Program-made: the position numbers and the translations under genes | Assembly (NCBI GenBank): GCA_017880865.1 | Contig: JADGRL010000013.1 | Span: forward strand, 1 to 64,000 | Direction of reading: 5' to 3' | Origin: Gallionella sp. | GTDB lineage: Bacteria; Pseudomonadota; Gammaproteobacteria; Burkholderiales; Gallionellaceae | DNA length: 64,000 nt | Notes under the pieces: model-generated | The model's database searches: none | Told to the model about the DNA's origin: nothing | Seen by the model: the letters and a program-made list of their open reading frames with translations, nothing else | Shown: piece by piece, positions 35,423 through 45,101 of the stretch | How the letters are laid out: each line of letters begins with the position of its first letter | How positions within the stretch are numbered: position 1 is the first letter of the stretch

Positions 35423-35965
35423 ATGAAATTTTGCAGCCTGTGCGGTGCCCCGGTCGAACTGCGCATCCCGCCGGATGACAGCCGCGAGCGCCATGTGTGC
35501 ACCAGTTGCGGCGAGGTGCATTACCAGAATCCCAAACTGATCGTCGGTGCCATTCCGGAATGGCAGGACAAAATCCTGCTGTGCCGTCGCGCCATCGAAC
35601 CTCGCCACGGACTATGGACACTGCCCGCCGGCTTCATGGAAAACGGCGAAACCACTGCCGAGGCAGCCACCCGCGAAACGCTGGAAGAAGCCAATGCGCG
35701 CATTGCGATCGATGACTTGTATTCGATGTACAGCCTGCCCTACATCAATCAGGTACACCTGCTGTTCCGCGCCAAACTGCTCGATCTGGATTTTAGCCCG
35801 GGTCCGGAAAGCCTGGAAGTCAAACTGTTCACCGAAGCCGAAATACCGTGGGATGAAATCGCGTTTCGCCCGGTGCGCTACAGCCTTGAACATTTCTTTG
35901 CCGAACGCAACAGCGGTAAATTCAGTTTCCATATTGGCGAACTATCTCCGCCCACGCCGAGTTAA
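35423..35965 (+). CDS. Nudix hydrolase with N-terminal zinc ribbon
   Basis: A 180-residue Nudix enzyme. A zinc ribbon with CSLCG and CTSCG occupies the first 35 residues, as in NudC-type proteins. The Nudix box reads GFMENGETTAEAATRETLEE, with its last glycine replaced by alanine or asparagine. The substrate may be a nucleotide diphosphate such as NADH or ADP-ribose. It lies 52 nt after bamD on the same strand. Confidence 0.85.
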   Translation: MKFCSLCGAPVELRIPPDDSRERHVCTSCGEVHYQNPKLIVGAIPEWQDKILLCRRAIEPRHGLWTLPAGFMENGETTAEAATRETLEEANARIAIDDLYSMYSLPYINQVHLLFRAKLLDLDFSPGPESLEVKLFTEAEIPWDEIAFRPVRYSLEHFFAERNSGKFSFHIGELSPPTPS

Positions 35966-36039
35966 TATATGTCGCTGATTACTGGAACATACCAGCCCCA
36001 AACTCATACAATGAAAAATTTACTGCGGCGAAAATATTA

Positions 36040-36819
36040 ATGAACGCCATACGCACTCTTATCGTACTCACTGCCGTGGCGATGTCAGGTTGTGCCTCGA
36101 TCCATGCGAATAATCCGGCCGACCCGCTGGAACCGATTAACCGAGGCATCTACAAGTTCAACGATAGCGTCGACAAAGCGGTGGTCAAGCCCGTCGCACG
36201 GGGATACAAAGCGGTGATGCCGACGGTCGGCAGAGTCATGGTATCGAATTTCTTTTCCAATCTGGACGATGTCGTCGTCACCGCTAACGATTTACTTCAG
36301 TTCAAGATGGTGCAAGGTTTTTCTGACGGGATGCGTTTTTTCGTGAATTCCACTATCGGCGTTTTCGGGCTAATTGACGTTGCATCCGTTGGCGACTTGA
36401 AAAAACATAATGAAGATTTTGGCCTGACCTTGGGCAAGTGGGGCGTCGGCAACGGCCCCTACCTCGTCTTGCCAATATTAGGACCCAGCACGCTGCGTGA
36501 TGGCGCTGGATTGTATGTAGACGGCTTCGCAAGCCCGATGTACCAGCTGAAAAACATGAGTACACGCAATCAGGCTTACCTGACCAGGGGGCTCAACCGG
36601 CGTACCGAACTGCTGGATCAGGAAAAAGTATTGACTGAGGCGATGATCGACCCCTACGAATTTTTTCGTGATGCCTACTTGCAGCATCGCCTGAGCCAAG
36701 TGTATGACGGTAACCCGCCGCGTCAACGTTACGATGATGAAGATAGCAGCGATACGACCCAACCGCTGCCCTCACCGGCCACGGCGACTACGGAAAATTC
36801 AACCAAAGCACCCCAGTAG
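36040..36819 (+). CDS. mlaA: MlaA (VacJ) phospholipid-transport lipoprotein
   Basis: A 259-residue outer-membrane lipoprotein that removes phospholipids from the outer leaflet and hands them to MlaC. The lipobox is MSGC at residues 15-18. The family motif DPLEPINRGIYKFNDSVDKA follows, then RVMVSNFFSNLDDV and GLTLGKWGVGNGPYLVLPIL. The Pro/Thr-rich tail is typical. It is monocistronic here; the mlaBCDEF genes are not in the window. It converges with the LPP20 gene. Confidence 0.93.
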   Translation: MNAIRTLIVLTAVAMSGCASIHANNPADPLEPINRGIYKFNDSVDKAVVKPVARGYKAVMPTVGRVMVSNFFSNLDDVVVTANDLLQFKMVQGFSDGMRFFVNSTIGVFGLIDVASVGDLKKHNEDFGLTLGKWGVGNGPYLVLPILGPSTLRDGAGLYVDGFASPMYQLKNMSTRNQAYLTRGLNRRTELLDQEKVLTEAMIDPYEFFRDAYLQHRLSQVYDGNPPRQRYDDEDSSDTTQPLPSPATATTENSTKAPQ

Positions 36820-36842
36820 TCACGTCACAATTCCGGCTCTTG

Positions 36843-37883
36843 TCACGAACCGGATGCAAACCCGATGATCGCCGATCTCAACTCCTGCCTGAGCAGCTTT
36901 TCGGCTTCGATCAGCACTCGCGAACGTGCGGTCCTGGCATCCCGTGCCGAAGCCTTGATCGGCCATGTTTTGCTGCCACGCACACGACCCGACGCCTTCT
37001 CTGCCCCCGAATTCTTCTCCACCAAGGACACTTCGACCGTACCGCGCACCCAATACCAGTTGTTTTGTTGGTCCATATCACTCAAGGTCAGCTTGCCGAT
37101 CAGCACGAAGTCTGCCTTGTCAGAACCCTGCGCCAGAAATCCCGCCGCCGCCAAACCACCCTTGAGGATAGTAGAAAACTCCCGGGCACCGGCATGCTCT
37201 GCGTCATCAGGCGCCACTTCCGGCGCAATCTTGATGCGCAGCAGCACATCATCGATCTGCGCCAGGACTTCCATCTGCGGAATCGGTGCTTCGATGCCAC
37301 GCCCGGAAGTATCGATTACCTTGAGCGATGCCTGGAAACCGTCACGCTTGATGGCGGATTCCATCGCGCGTGCCAGCACGGCTATCTTGAGCAAGGGGTC
37401 GCCGGCTTCCTTGGCGGCGTTCACGTCCCGCTGCACGCCATCGTCTAAATTACCGATCTCCTCGCGCAAACTGGCCGCTGCCTGTGAGCGTGAAAGCACG
37501 GCTAGCGCGTGAAACTCTTTCGTTTCCGGATCACGCCAGATTTCGGCAATATTGATACTGCTGATCACCTTGTCGGTCTTCGCAGACACCTGTTGCAAAG
37601 CCTGACTGTCGACCTGCTCTTTACTGCCCGATTTTGCCACCGTGGTAGTATTTTCTGTCAACACCTGAACGCGCACCTCGAAGATGGTCGCCAAATCGCC
37701 GCGCGCACGGTTCTGAGCCTCTTCCGCTGTCGAACCAGCACCGCGACCGACCAGGTACATTTCAACGGGATACATTTTCGCGTTGCTGACTATCCAGTCC
37801 GGCGGAGCGGCCTGAGCCACAAGCGATATCAGCAAACTGGCTGTCACAATGACAGCTTTAAAAATACTGTGAACCATGCCCAT
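36843..37883 (-). CDS. LPP20-family exported protein
   Basis: A 346-residue exported protein of the LPP20 type. The signal peptide ends near QAAPPDW without a lipobox, so it is periplasmic rather than lipidated. YLVGRGAGSTAEEAQNRARG is the family signature. GGAGG lies 6 nt upstream of the ATG. It is the last gene of a three-gene operon with a COG3014 lipoprotein and LpoB, a conserved arrangement in proteobacteria. The molecular role is unknown but is likely linked to the cell envelope or peptidoglycan. Confidence 0.82.
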   Translation of the reverse strand: MGMVHSIFKAVIVTASLLISLVAQAAPPDWIVSNAKMYPVEMYLVGRGAGSTAEEAQNRARGDLATIFEVRVQVLTENTTTVAKSGSKEQVDSQALQQVSAKTDKVISSINIAEIWRDPETKEFHALAVLSRSQAAASLREEIGNLDDGVQRDVNAAKEAGDPLLKIAVLARAMESAIKRDGFQASLKVIDTSGRGIEAPIPQMEVLAQIDDVLLRIKIAPEVAPDDAEHAGAREFSTILKGGLAAAGFLAQGSDKADFVLIGKLTLSDMDQQNNWYWVRGTVEVSLVEKNSGAEKASGRVRGSKTWPIKASARDARTARSRVLIEAEKLLRQELRSAIIGFASGS

Positions 37884-37895
37884 GTCGAACCTCCG

Positions 37896-39236
37896 TTAAT
37901 TCGCCTTTAGGTAATAATCCGACACAAATGCTTTCCGTCCGGCCCGTACTTTGACCGAAGTATAATCGCGTGTGGCAAGGATGTTTCCGTTACTACCATA
38001 GAAGTTGACCTTGAGATTATGCGTGCCTGCAGGCAAAGACAAACGCGCCAACAGGATATTGCCCGGCAACAACGACCAGCTTCGAGTATCGGCGCGTTCC
38101 GATGCAAAGGCACCCACGTCACTCACCAAGCCAATCAACAGCCCGGCGGCACCGGCGTTCTCGCTTTTTTTCTTGGTTTCCTTCACCGCAGCATTCTTCA
38201 CCACCAGTCTCGCCACCGCCCGTCCCGTAATCATCGGCAGGCGATCATCCAGACTCTTCCTGGCAATGGCATTCACATCCTCGACGATTTCCGAAGAGGC
38301 CGATTGTGAACCCTCGCTCAACTCGAAACGGGCTACCGGCACCGGGCGCTGGACAAACTTGGGCAATGCCACACTCAAGATCGTGGAGCCATTTTGAGGG
38401 TTAGGGTTTAAAACCATCACGTTGTTTTCAGCCAGTGACGGTCCCAGTCCGTTGTGCAGGATGAACACGACTTCGCCGTTATCGCGCGTGTCTTGCAGTT
38501 GCATTGCAACCTGACCCAATTTGCGTGCAGGGACGGCGCGGGATGACGCATGTGGAGTTTCGAGCCTGTCCAAGTCTGCCTTGAGTGCTGCCGGTACGCC
38601 GAATCCAGTAACGCCGCTCTGCGCGGCGTAGCCATCAACTGCCTTACGGTAATCAATCCGCGCCGAGTCGCTCTCGCCCGCCTCCTCATATACCATGCCA
38701 TTCAGATAACGCACAAAAGCACCGGAGAGGTAGGTCGCAGAAGTATCTTTTTCGGCGATCAAACGCTGCTTGATATCGAACTGTCTGGCCTCCACGGCCG
38801 CATCATCGACATTGCCGGATTGCAGATAATTGAGTTCCTTGAATGCATAGACCAGCAGCTGTTCGTTGCCGAGGCCTTCATAAGCCTTCATGGTGTCATT
38901 CACCATCACCGAACCCGTCTGCTCAGCTACGCTGGTCGCGCTGAGCATTTCCATCAAGCGCTTGGCGGATTCGAACTGCTGATTGGAAGCGGCATAGTCT
39001 CCCTGAAAACGGAGCAAGGTGCCTTTATTGAGGTAATTCAACATCTGGTCGGCACCACTAAGCTTCAGCTTATCAAGTGCCTTGAGCGCAGCTGCCACAT
39101 TGCGTTCGCTGGTTTCATGTTCGACATTGGCAATACCGACACTATAAGTGGCGCAACCCGGCAGGACAAAAACCGCCAACAGAGCCAGCAGCCCAAAGAG
39201 CTGCCGACCCAGCCAGTTAATGGTGAGGCTTAACAT
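37896..39236 (-). CDS. COG3014-family lipoprotein
   Basis: A 446-residue predicted lipoprotein with a TPR-like helical first half (DQMLNYLNKGTLLRFQGDYA is characteristic) and a beta-rich second half. The lipobox is VLPGC. The start at 39236 has AAGGA immediately upstream; the frame extends 60 nt further but would overlap lpoB. It lies 5 nt from lpoB and 12 nt from the LPP20 gene, so the three are one operon. Exact function unknown. Confidence 0.82.
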   Translation of the reverse strand: MLSLTINWLGRQLFGLLALLAVFVLPGCATYSVGIANVEHETSERNVAAALKALDKLKLSGADQMLNYLNKGTLLRFQGDYAASNQQFESAKRLMEMLSATSVAEQTGSVMVNDTMKAYEGLGNEQLLVYAFKELNYLQSGNVDDAAVEARQFDIKQRLIAEKDTSATYLSGAFVRYLNGMVYEEAGESDSARIDYRKAVDGYAAQSGVTGFGVPAALKADLDRLETPHASSRAVPARKLGQVAMQLQDTRDNGEVVFILHNGLGPSLAENNVMVLNPNPQNGSTILSVALPKFVQRPVPVARFELSEGSQSASSEIVEDVNAIARKSLDDRLPMITGRAVARLVVKNAAVKETKKKSENAGAAGLLIGLVSDVGAFASERADTRSWSLLPGNILLARLSLPAGTHNLKVNFYGSNGNILATRDYTSVKVRAGRKAFVSDYYLKAN

Positions 39237-39241
39237 CCTTG

Positions 39242-39847
39242 CTAGCGGAACTTGGCATTCTTGATATCTTTCTTCAACTTCTTCTGGCCGTTCCATGCCT
39301 TGCGATTGTCGGCAAGACTCACCAAGGTTAGATCAACCTGATAGAAACGAACCTGCTCGCTGTCCGATGCATCGATGATGGTATTGATCGAACCGATCAA
39401 CATGAAATCCGCACCGGCTTCTTTACCCATTTCTTTACGGCTGGCCTCACTGGCGTTGAGATCCATATCAACACGTTCTTCGCGTATGTCGCCACGCTCA
39501 TTTTTCGATGCTACTACATCGACACGGCCCGAATTGACAAAGGCACGTTCAAGATCATTTACAAAGGTATTGGTATTGATATGTTCTTGCGAGAGGTTAC
39601 GAATATTGCCGATGATGACCGCAGGTGCTTTCTTTGAAGTCATGCCAAAGCGATCGATCCAGCCGCCGGAAAGAGAATCGCGTATCATTTCTTCCGACAC
39701 TAAGCGTGAGTCAGTGTCGTTCCAGGTACCGGAAATATCCCTTACCTCTTCTACCCCTACCCGCTTCACCTGAGTTGAGCAACCCGCCAAGATCACTGCA
39801 GCCACAACGGCCGCTACCATCACCCAAGCCTTTTTCTTCGCTATCAT
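39242..39847 (-). CDS. lpoB: LpoB-type activator of penicillin-binding protein
   Basis: A 201-residue outer-membrane lipoprotein that activates a bifunctional penicillin-binding protein from the outside. The lipobox ILAGC is at residues 19-23. The domain reads DISGTWNDTDSRLVSEEMIR and later GADFMLIGSINTIIDAS, as in LpoB (COG3417). GGAGG is 4 nt from the ATG. It begins the operon; the cognate PBP1B is not in the window. Confidence 0.9.
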   Translation of the reverse strand: MIAKKKAWVMVAAVVAAVILAGCSTQVKRVGVEEVRDISGTWNDTDSRLVSEEMIRDSLSGGWIDRFGMTSKKAPAVIIGNIRNLSQEHINTNTFVNDLERAFVNSGRVDVVASKNERGDIREERVDMDLNASEASRKEMGKEAGADFMLIGSINTIIDASDSEQVRFYQVDLTLVSLADNRKAWNGQKKLKKDIKNAKFR

Positions 39848-40125
39848 AATGCCTCCATGAGAATCAACAAATCAACATCACCAAAAAATAATCTGCGCAT
39901 GATAATATTTTTTGAATTAAGTGAAAAATAAAACGGCCACCGTATGACTCTGGATGTGAGCAGGTCAAGGGGTTAATCCGGCCAGACACACAGACTTTCC
40001 GCGCAACATTATAATCACAACGGGCAGGTTAACAACAATAATTCAATTGTCATGAAGGGTACGTTCCCCGCCCCGTCAGCATTGATGCGCCGGCTATAAA
40101 ATCGGCAGCTTTCCAAGCCTCATTG

Positions 40126-41010
40126 CTAACTTTGCCCGCTACGCAACGCGGCGATACGCTCATCCAGCGGCGGATGGGTCATAAACATCTTTGCAAAAGC
40201 GTGGCCGCCGGAAATGCCGAACGCGGCGATTTTTTCCGGCAGGACGGTCTGCTCATGATTGACCTTCAGGCGTTCCAGTGCGGCGATCATCTTGTTGCGT
40301 CCGGCCAAATGGGCACCGCCCGCATCGGCGCGGAATTCGCGCTGGCGAGAGAACCACATCACGATGACGCTGGCCAGCACACCCAGCACCAGTTGCGCCG
40401 CCATTTCCGCAACGAAGGCGCCGATGCCGGGGCCGCTGCGGCCATCATTCTTGAGCAACACGCGATCCACGAAGAAACCGAACAGTTTGGCAAAAAAGAT
40501 CACGAAGGTATTTACCACGCCCTGAATCAGCGCCAGCGTCACCATGTCACCGTTGGAGACATGGCTCATTTCATGTGCCAGCACCGCCTCGATTTCATCG
40601 CGGCTCATGCTTTGCAGCAAGCCGGTGCTTACCGCCACCAGCGCGTTGTTGCGATTCCATCCGGTGGCAAACGCGTTCACATCGGGCGCATCGTAAATCG
40701 CCACTTCCGGCATACCGATGCCCGCAGCCCCCGCTTGGCGGCGGACGGTATCCACCAGCCAGCGTTCGGTCGGATCAATCGGGTTTTCGATGACCTGCGC
40801 ACCGACCATACGCTTGGCCGACCATTTTGACATCGCCAGCGAAACCAGCGAACCGGCAAAGCCGATCACGGCAGACAACACCAGCAGCGCGGTGAAGTTG
40901 ATGCCGCCGCTCTCGTTCACCCAGCGATCCACACCGAGCAGACGCAGCGTGATGTTGATCACGAACACCACGGCCAGATTGGTCAAAATAAACAGAAAAA
41001 TTCGCTTCAT
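40126..41010 (-). CDS. htpX: membrane zinc protease HtpX
   Basis: A 294-residue M48 protease of the inner membrane that degrades misfolded membrane proteins. The zinc motif is [13 protein letters not shown], with the downstream [13 protein letters not shown] supplying the third ligand. Transmembrane helices lie at residues about 3-22, 35-55, 150-175 and 190-210. GGGAGG precedes the ATG at 41010; six more codons upstream are open. The 278-nt gap to lpoB holds no other gene I could support. Confidence 0.94.
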   Translation of the reverse strand: MKRIFLFILTNLAVVFVINITLRLLGVDRWVNESGGINFTALLVLSAVIGFAGSLVSLAMSKWSAKRMVGAQVIENPIDPTERWLVDTVRRQAGAAGIGMPEVAIYDAPDVNAFATGWNRNNALVAVSTGLLQSMSRDEIEAVLAHEMSHVSNGDMVTLALIQGVVNTFVIFFAKLFGFFVDRVLLKNDGRSGPGIGAFVAEMAAQLVLGVLASVIVMWFSRQREFRADAGGAHLAGRNKMIAALERLKVNHEQTVLPEKIAAFGISGGHAFAKMFMTHPPLDERIAALRSGQS

Positions 41011-41162
41011 AAACTCATCGCCTCCCATATTAAAATCATGCCGAGCAGTCTACCATTACAGCCACCCAGCGTCGTGAACGTTGGGCGTTCGTTGCCAGAT
41101 TTCAAGAGCTGCTGCACTAGTGGTAAACTCGCGTTCACTTCGATGACCCAGAGGAGAATAAG

Positions 41163-41978
41163 TTGCAAGAACTGCTCAACCATCCCGCCGTACAAGCCGG
41201 CTTGGCCCCTTTTCTGGTCGCGCTGATTACCGCCGAACTATTCCAGCGCATCAGATTGAGCGGCCTGGCCATCATCGCAGGATTCGCTATCACCGTTTAT
41301 CTGGTCAGCGACTTTACGATCGAGCCATTCACCGCCGCGCGCAAAATCGTGCTACTGGGATTGATCGGCGCAGCGCTCGGTCTGCTGCTCAATGTGTTGC
41401 CATTGCGCTGGTTTAGTATGCTGCTGCCAATACTCGGTGGTGCCGCTGCCGTTTGGGTAGTCGAGCGCGTTCTCCAGCACCAACCACCCCAAACAATATT
41501 GCTGTGGGGCGCGGGGTGCGCGGCTTATGTCGCGATTTTAATCTGGGGTATGGATAAGCTTGAGAATGAACCGGTACGCGCCGCCAGTGCGGCTGCCGCG
41601 CTGGGCATCGGCACCGGTGTTGCCGCACTGGTCGGCGCATCGGCCTTACTCGGCCAATTCGGGTTGGCGCTCGGCTCTGCCGCCGCCGCGCATTTGCTGA
41701 TCCAGATGATCAGCCACCATCCCTTGCCTGCCGGGCGCGTATTCACGCTGCCCCTCGCGTTGATCGCCGGACTGACCGGCTGCGTAGCCGTGCTCAGCGC
41801 AAAACTTCCGTGGTACGCGCTGCCTATTCTTGCGGTGATTCCGTTAGCCGCCTGGCTGATGCCGCTGCCAAAGCAATCGTCCCGGATACAAATCCTGCTG
41901 CTCTCGCTGCTGACTTTCGCCCTCGCTGCTGGCGCGATATATGTGACATGGCGCGTGGCCGGAGACGTTCCGTTTTAG
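41163..41978 (+). CDS. polytopic membrane protein, unknown
   Basis: A 271-residue protein with about eight hydrophobic helices and short loops. It has many Gly and Ala residues within the helices. I do not recognise the family. The start is a TTG with a strong AGGAG 6-7 nt upstream. It is divergent from htpX. Without conserved charges, transport or signalling cannot be told apart. Confidence 0.65.
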   Translation: MQELLNHPAVQAGLAPFLVALITAELFQRIRLSGLAIIAGFAITVYLVSDFTIEPFTAARKIVLLGLIGAALGLLLNVLPLRWFSMLLPILGGAAAVWVVERVLQHQPPQTILLWGAGCAAYVAILIWGMDKLENEPVRAASAAAALGIGTGVAALVGASALLGQFGLALGSAAAAHLLIQMISHHPLPAGRVFTLPLALIAGLTGCVAVLSAKLPWYALPILAVIPLAAWLMPLPKQSSRIQILLLSLLTFALAAGAIYVTWRVAGDVPF

Positions 41979-42017
41979 CTTTACAGGAATAATTCCGATT
42001 GCTACGATGACCACCCG

Positions 42018-42039
42018 TCAAACGCTCGTTTGATTTTTT
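42018..42039 (+). terminator. palindrome TCAAACGCTCGTTTGA with T-run
   Basis: A perfect 16-nt palindrome followed by six T residues, 40 nt after the membrane protein stop. As a terminator it would be a weak six-base-pair stem. The core CAAACGCTCGTTTG also equals the published PsrA-type consensus (CAAAC-N4-GTTTG), so an operator upstream of yceI is possible. I cannot separate the two from sequence alone. Confidence 0.45.
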
Positions 42040-42060
42040 ACAACCACGTAAGGAACGACT

Positions 42061-42630
42061 ATGCGCAAATCAATATTCACAGCCCTCGCCATCAGTGTTG
42101 CACTCCCGATTGCAGCTCAGGCTGCCGACAGTTACACGATAGATCCGCTACACACCTTCCCTCATTTCAGCATCAGCCATCTGGGCTTCTCGACCATGCA
42201 AGGCCGCTTCGACAAAACCAGCGGTACAGCAACGTTGGATCGCGCGGCAAAAACCGGTTCGGTTGAAATCGCCATTGAATCCGCATCGGTCAGCACCGGT
42301 TTTGCCAAGCGTGACGATCATTTAAAATCGCCTGATTTTTTCAATGCGGCAGAATTTCCAAACATCAGCTACAAATCCACCGCGATGCATTTCAAGGGCG
42401 ACACACCTTCCAGCGTGGATGGCAACCTGACCATATTGGGTGTCACCAAGCCGGTGACATTGACGATCGATGCATTCAACTGCGGCACGAACCCGATGAG
42501 CAAAAAAGACGAATGCGGTGCGGCGGCCAGCACACAAATCAAACGCTCCGACTTCGGCATCAAATATGCGCTGCCGGCAGTGGGCGATGACGTGAAGCTG
42601 GTATTCGAGATCGAAGCGATCAAAAACTGA
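42061..42630 (+). CDS. yceI: periplasmic YceI-family protein
   Basis: A 189-residue exported protein with the lipocalin-like YceI fold, which binds isoprenoids such as ubiquinone. The signal peptide ends near IAAQAADS; the family block SYTIDPLHTFPHFSISHLGF follows, with VTKPVTLTIDAFN later. AAGGA lies about 9 nt upstream. A good terminator follows. It stands alone. Confidence 0.92.
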   Translation: MRKSIFTALAISVALPIAAQAADSYTIDPLHTFPHFSISHLGFSTMQGRFDKTSGTATLDRAAKTGSVEIAIESASVSTGFAKRDDHLKSPDFFNAAEFPNISYKSTAMHFKGDTPSSVDGNLTILGVTKPVTLTIDAFNCGTNPMSKKDECGAAASTQIKRSDFGIKYALPAVGDDVKLVFEIEAIKN

Positions 42631-42649
42631 TTCAAGTTTTTTGCGCTGC

Positions 42650-42684
42650 AAAAAGGGCAGTCCAAAAAGGATTGCCCTTTTTTT
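42650..42684 (+). terminator. Rho-independent terminator after yceI
   Basis: AAAGGGCAGTCC and GGATTGCCCTTT form a 12-bp stem (one G-T pair) with a five-base loop AAAAA, followed by a run of seven T residues. It lies 20-55 nt after the yceI stop. Confidence 0.85.
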
Positions 42685-42957
42685 ACATCGCTGCAAACAG
42701 GACAAAATGATTATTTTATGACAATAAAGTCATGAACACGGGTAACGGAAAATCAATTGGTTAACGCAGAAACATCCAGTCAAATCCCCTTTGAAGTCTT
42801 GAATAATAAACGCTTACCATAGTGATGATCATATTATTTCACTGCCTGACAGCGGACGCTCACCAAGTACATCTTCTGGCATGAAGTCGCACACCATGGT
42901 GTATTTCTGGATTTCTGAAAGCAGTCACTGTAAGTAAGATCGTCATAAGCCGAAACG
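42685..42957. other. 273-nt non-coding stretch
   Basis: Together with the end of yceI and its terminator this is a 327-nt gap. It is AT-rich, contains the small palindrome ATGAC-N6-GTCAT near 42717, and a 22-codon minus-strand frame near 42831-42897 that I consider too short to call. No RNA gene or repeat was recognised. Confidence 0.5.
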
Positions 42958-44103
42958 CTAGAGTGTTCGCTTGAATAGCATTATCGCAGCCATCATCATT
43001 ACAACCATGAAAACCATAAGGAAGCCGATGTCTGCCAAAACGGTGGTCAATCCCGCGTTCTTGAAAAGCAACGCCTTCAGCGCATCTACGGCATAAGCTT
43101 CCGGGTTGACCATGGCGAAGCTTTTTAACCAACTCGGCAAACTCGCTGTCGGGTAAACGGCACCGCTCGGAAAGAACAGGATCACATTCATAAATCCACT
43201 CAACACACCAACAAGCCTCGGATGGTTAGCCCTACCGAGAAGAACGAACATCAGACTTTGCAGGCAAAGTGTGGTGAGTATGATGACGACGAGCAATGAT
43301 GCCAGCGACCCTATGTTAGTCGGGAATGGAATGCCGGTCATGAGCATGCCTACAGCGAGCACTAAAATAGACACCGAAGTCGTAATGGCCAGGCCGCTCA
43401 AAATGAGTCCGCCCACGATGTTGGCCTTGGTGAGCGGGGTCAGGAGATAGCTTTCCTCAATGCCCAGAAACCGGTCCATGACCACGTTAAATACGCCCGT
43501 AGTAAGAGTTCCCAGAAAGATTGCCATCACCACCACACCGGGAACCAGAGATTGAAAATAATCCACGAAACGGTACAGGTCGGCATCGCGCACATGTATT
43601 TGGTCAGATGCTTCCCGAATAGCAACGTGACCGGAATGAATCGCCGCGACGGCTCCATTTACGACCCCTGTTATCGTCCCCGAAGAAATGGCATCGGTGT
43701 TATCGAGGAAGAGCCCCACTTCGGGTCTTGATTTTAGAACCACCCGCTTACTGAAATCGGACGGAATGATGAGTGCTGCTTTATATTTGCCATTACGGAC
43801 ATCGGCGACTGCCGCCTGTTCATCCTCGGCTTGAAAAATGGTTATGGTCGCCGGGCCGGCTTCGATGGCACGCAGGTTGTCAAAAAGATCACGCGCCTGT
43901 CGTCCAGAGTCATGGTTGATGACGATAAGAGGCAGCGATTGCAGCTTCCCTTGAAACGAATTGCCCATAATCACCAGATAAATGATCGGCATCAAAAAGC
44001 TCATGCCGATCACAATTGGATTGCGAATAAATTTCCTGATGTCCCGATCTATCACGGCGGACAGTCTCAAGAGGGTTTCCGAAAATGCGTTCATTTTCTT
44101 CAT
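42958..44103 (-). CDS. ABC-2-type efflux permease
   Basis: A 381-residue membrane permease of the ABC-2 type. One helix near residues 30-47, then a large extracytoplasmic region (about 50-175), then about five helices in the C-terminal half. The family block is VMDRFLGIEESYLLTPLTKA, followed by a helix pair. It overlaps the ATPase gene by 4 nt (ATGA) and forms an operon with it and a HlyD-type adaptor. The substrate is unknown, possibly a lipid-like or toxic compound. Confidence 0.87.
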   Translation of the reverse strand: MKKMNAFSETLLRLSAVIDRDIRKFIRNPIVIGMSFLMPIIYLVIMGNSFQGKLQSLPLIVINHDSGRQARDLFDNLRAIEAGPATITIFQAEDEQAAVADVRNGKYKAALIIPSDFSKRVVLKSRPEVGLFLDNTDAISSGTITGVVNGAVAAIHSGHVAIREASDQIHVRDADLYRFVDYFQSLVPGVVVMAIFLGTLTTGVFNVVMDRFLGIEESYLLTPLTKANIVGGLILSGLAITTSVSILVLAVGMLMTGIPFPTNIGSLASLLVVIILTTLCLQSLMFVLLGRANHPRLVGVLSGFMNVILFFPSGAVYPTASLPSWLKSFAMVNPEAYAVDALKALLFKNAGLTTVLADIGFLMVFMVVMMMAAIMLFKRTL

Positions 44104-45101
44104 CGCTGCGGCACCCCGGCACCTATAAAAAGGCTTACTTTTTTCGCCTCTCCCTCGCGAATCGATTTTCCGGTGAAATGGATAAACACATCTTCAAGAG
44201 ACTGCTCATGGATGCTCGCGGACACTATCCGCCCTCCAGAAGACCTGATCGCATCCATCAATGCGGGAAGGCTGGTTGCCCCGCTGTCGACAGAAACACG
44301 CAGGGTCTCATCCTCTACCAGCAGATTGCGCACGAATGGCAATGCCTTTACGAAACTGACCAACCCTTCTGACAGTCCATCAACCGTAATCGAAACGATG
44401 TCACTGCCGGGAATCTCTTTTTTGAGTTGAGTCGGGCTGCCCAGAACAATCATCTTGCCCGCATCGATAATGGCAATCCGGTTGCACAAGGCATCCGCCT
44501 CTTCCATGTAATGAGTCGTCAGAAACATCGTCGTCGAGCTTTCTTCCCTGATCTGCCGCAACAACTCCCACATCACGCGTCTCGATTGAGGATCCAGACC
44601 GCTCGAAGGCTCATCCAGAAAAAGTATTTTGGGTTTATGTACCAAGCTTCTGGCGACTTCGAGCCGCCTCCTCATCCCGCCTGAATAGGCTGCGACAAGT
44701 TCGCCCGCACGAGAACTCAGTCCGACCATATCCAGTAGGTACTTGATCCGCTCTTTTCTTTCACGTGCAGGAACTCCATAGAAACGCCCGTAGATATCCA
44801 AGTTTTCATAGCCGGTAAGGTCCAGATCGCTCGTCATCGCTTGAGAAATGACGCCTATTTGACGCCTCACATCGGCGGAATTTGTCTCTACATCAAAGCC
44901 AGCAATTTTCGCGCGTCCGCTAGTGGGAATGACCAGCGTCGTCAGCATCCGTATCAGCGTCGTTTTGCCCGCGCCGTTAGGTCCAAGATAGCCGAATATT
45001 TCACCGTCGGGTACCTCGAAGCTCACATTATCAACGGCCGTAAACTCACCAAACTTCTTTGTCAGTCCGGTCACTTCGACGGCTTTGCTTTCCGCGCTCA
45101 T
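44100..45101 (-). CDS. ABC transporter ATPase, DrrA-like
   Basis: A 333-residue ATP-binding subunit of the drug-export type. Walker A is GPNGAGKTTL, the signature is YSGGMRRRLEVAR, Walker B is ILFLDEPSSGLD, and the H-loop histidine is in FLTTHYMEEAD. A C-terminal extension of about 100 residues is characteristic of DrrA-type proteins. It overlaps both neighbours by 4 nt. Confidence 0.92.
   Translation of the reverse strand: MSAESKAVEVTGLTKKFGEFTAVDNVSFEVPDGEIFGYLGPNGAGKTTLIRMLTTLVIPTSGRAKIAGFDVETNSADVRRQIGVISQAMTSDLDLTGYENLDIYGRFYGVPARERKERIKYLLDMVGLSSRAGELVAAYSGGMRRRLEVARSLVHKPKILFLDEPSSGLDPQSRRVMWELLRQIREESSTTMFLTTHYMEEADALCNRIAIIDAGKMIVLGSPTQLKKEIPGSDIVSITVDGLSEGLVSFVKALPFVRNLLVEDETLRVSVDSGATSLPALMDAIRSSGGRIVSASIHEQSLEDVFIHFTGKSIREGEAKKVSLFIGAGVPQR

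Noticed and set aside
42831-42897. Minus-strand 22-codon frame beginning MVCDFMPEDVLGERP
   Set aside because: It reads plausibly but is too short, with no ribosome-binding site and no recognisable relation to neighbours.
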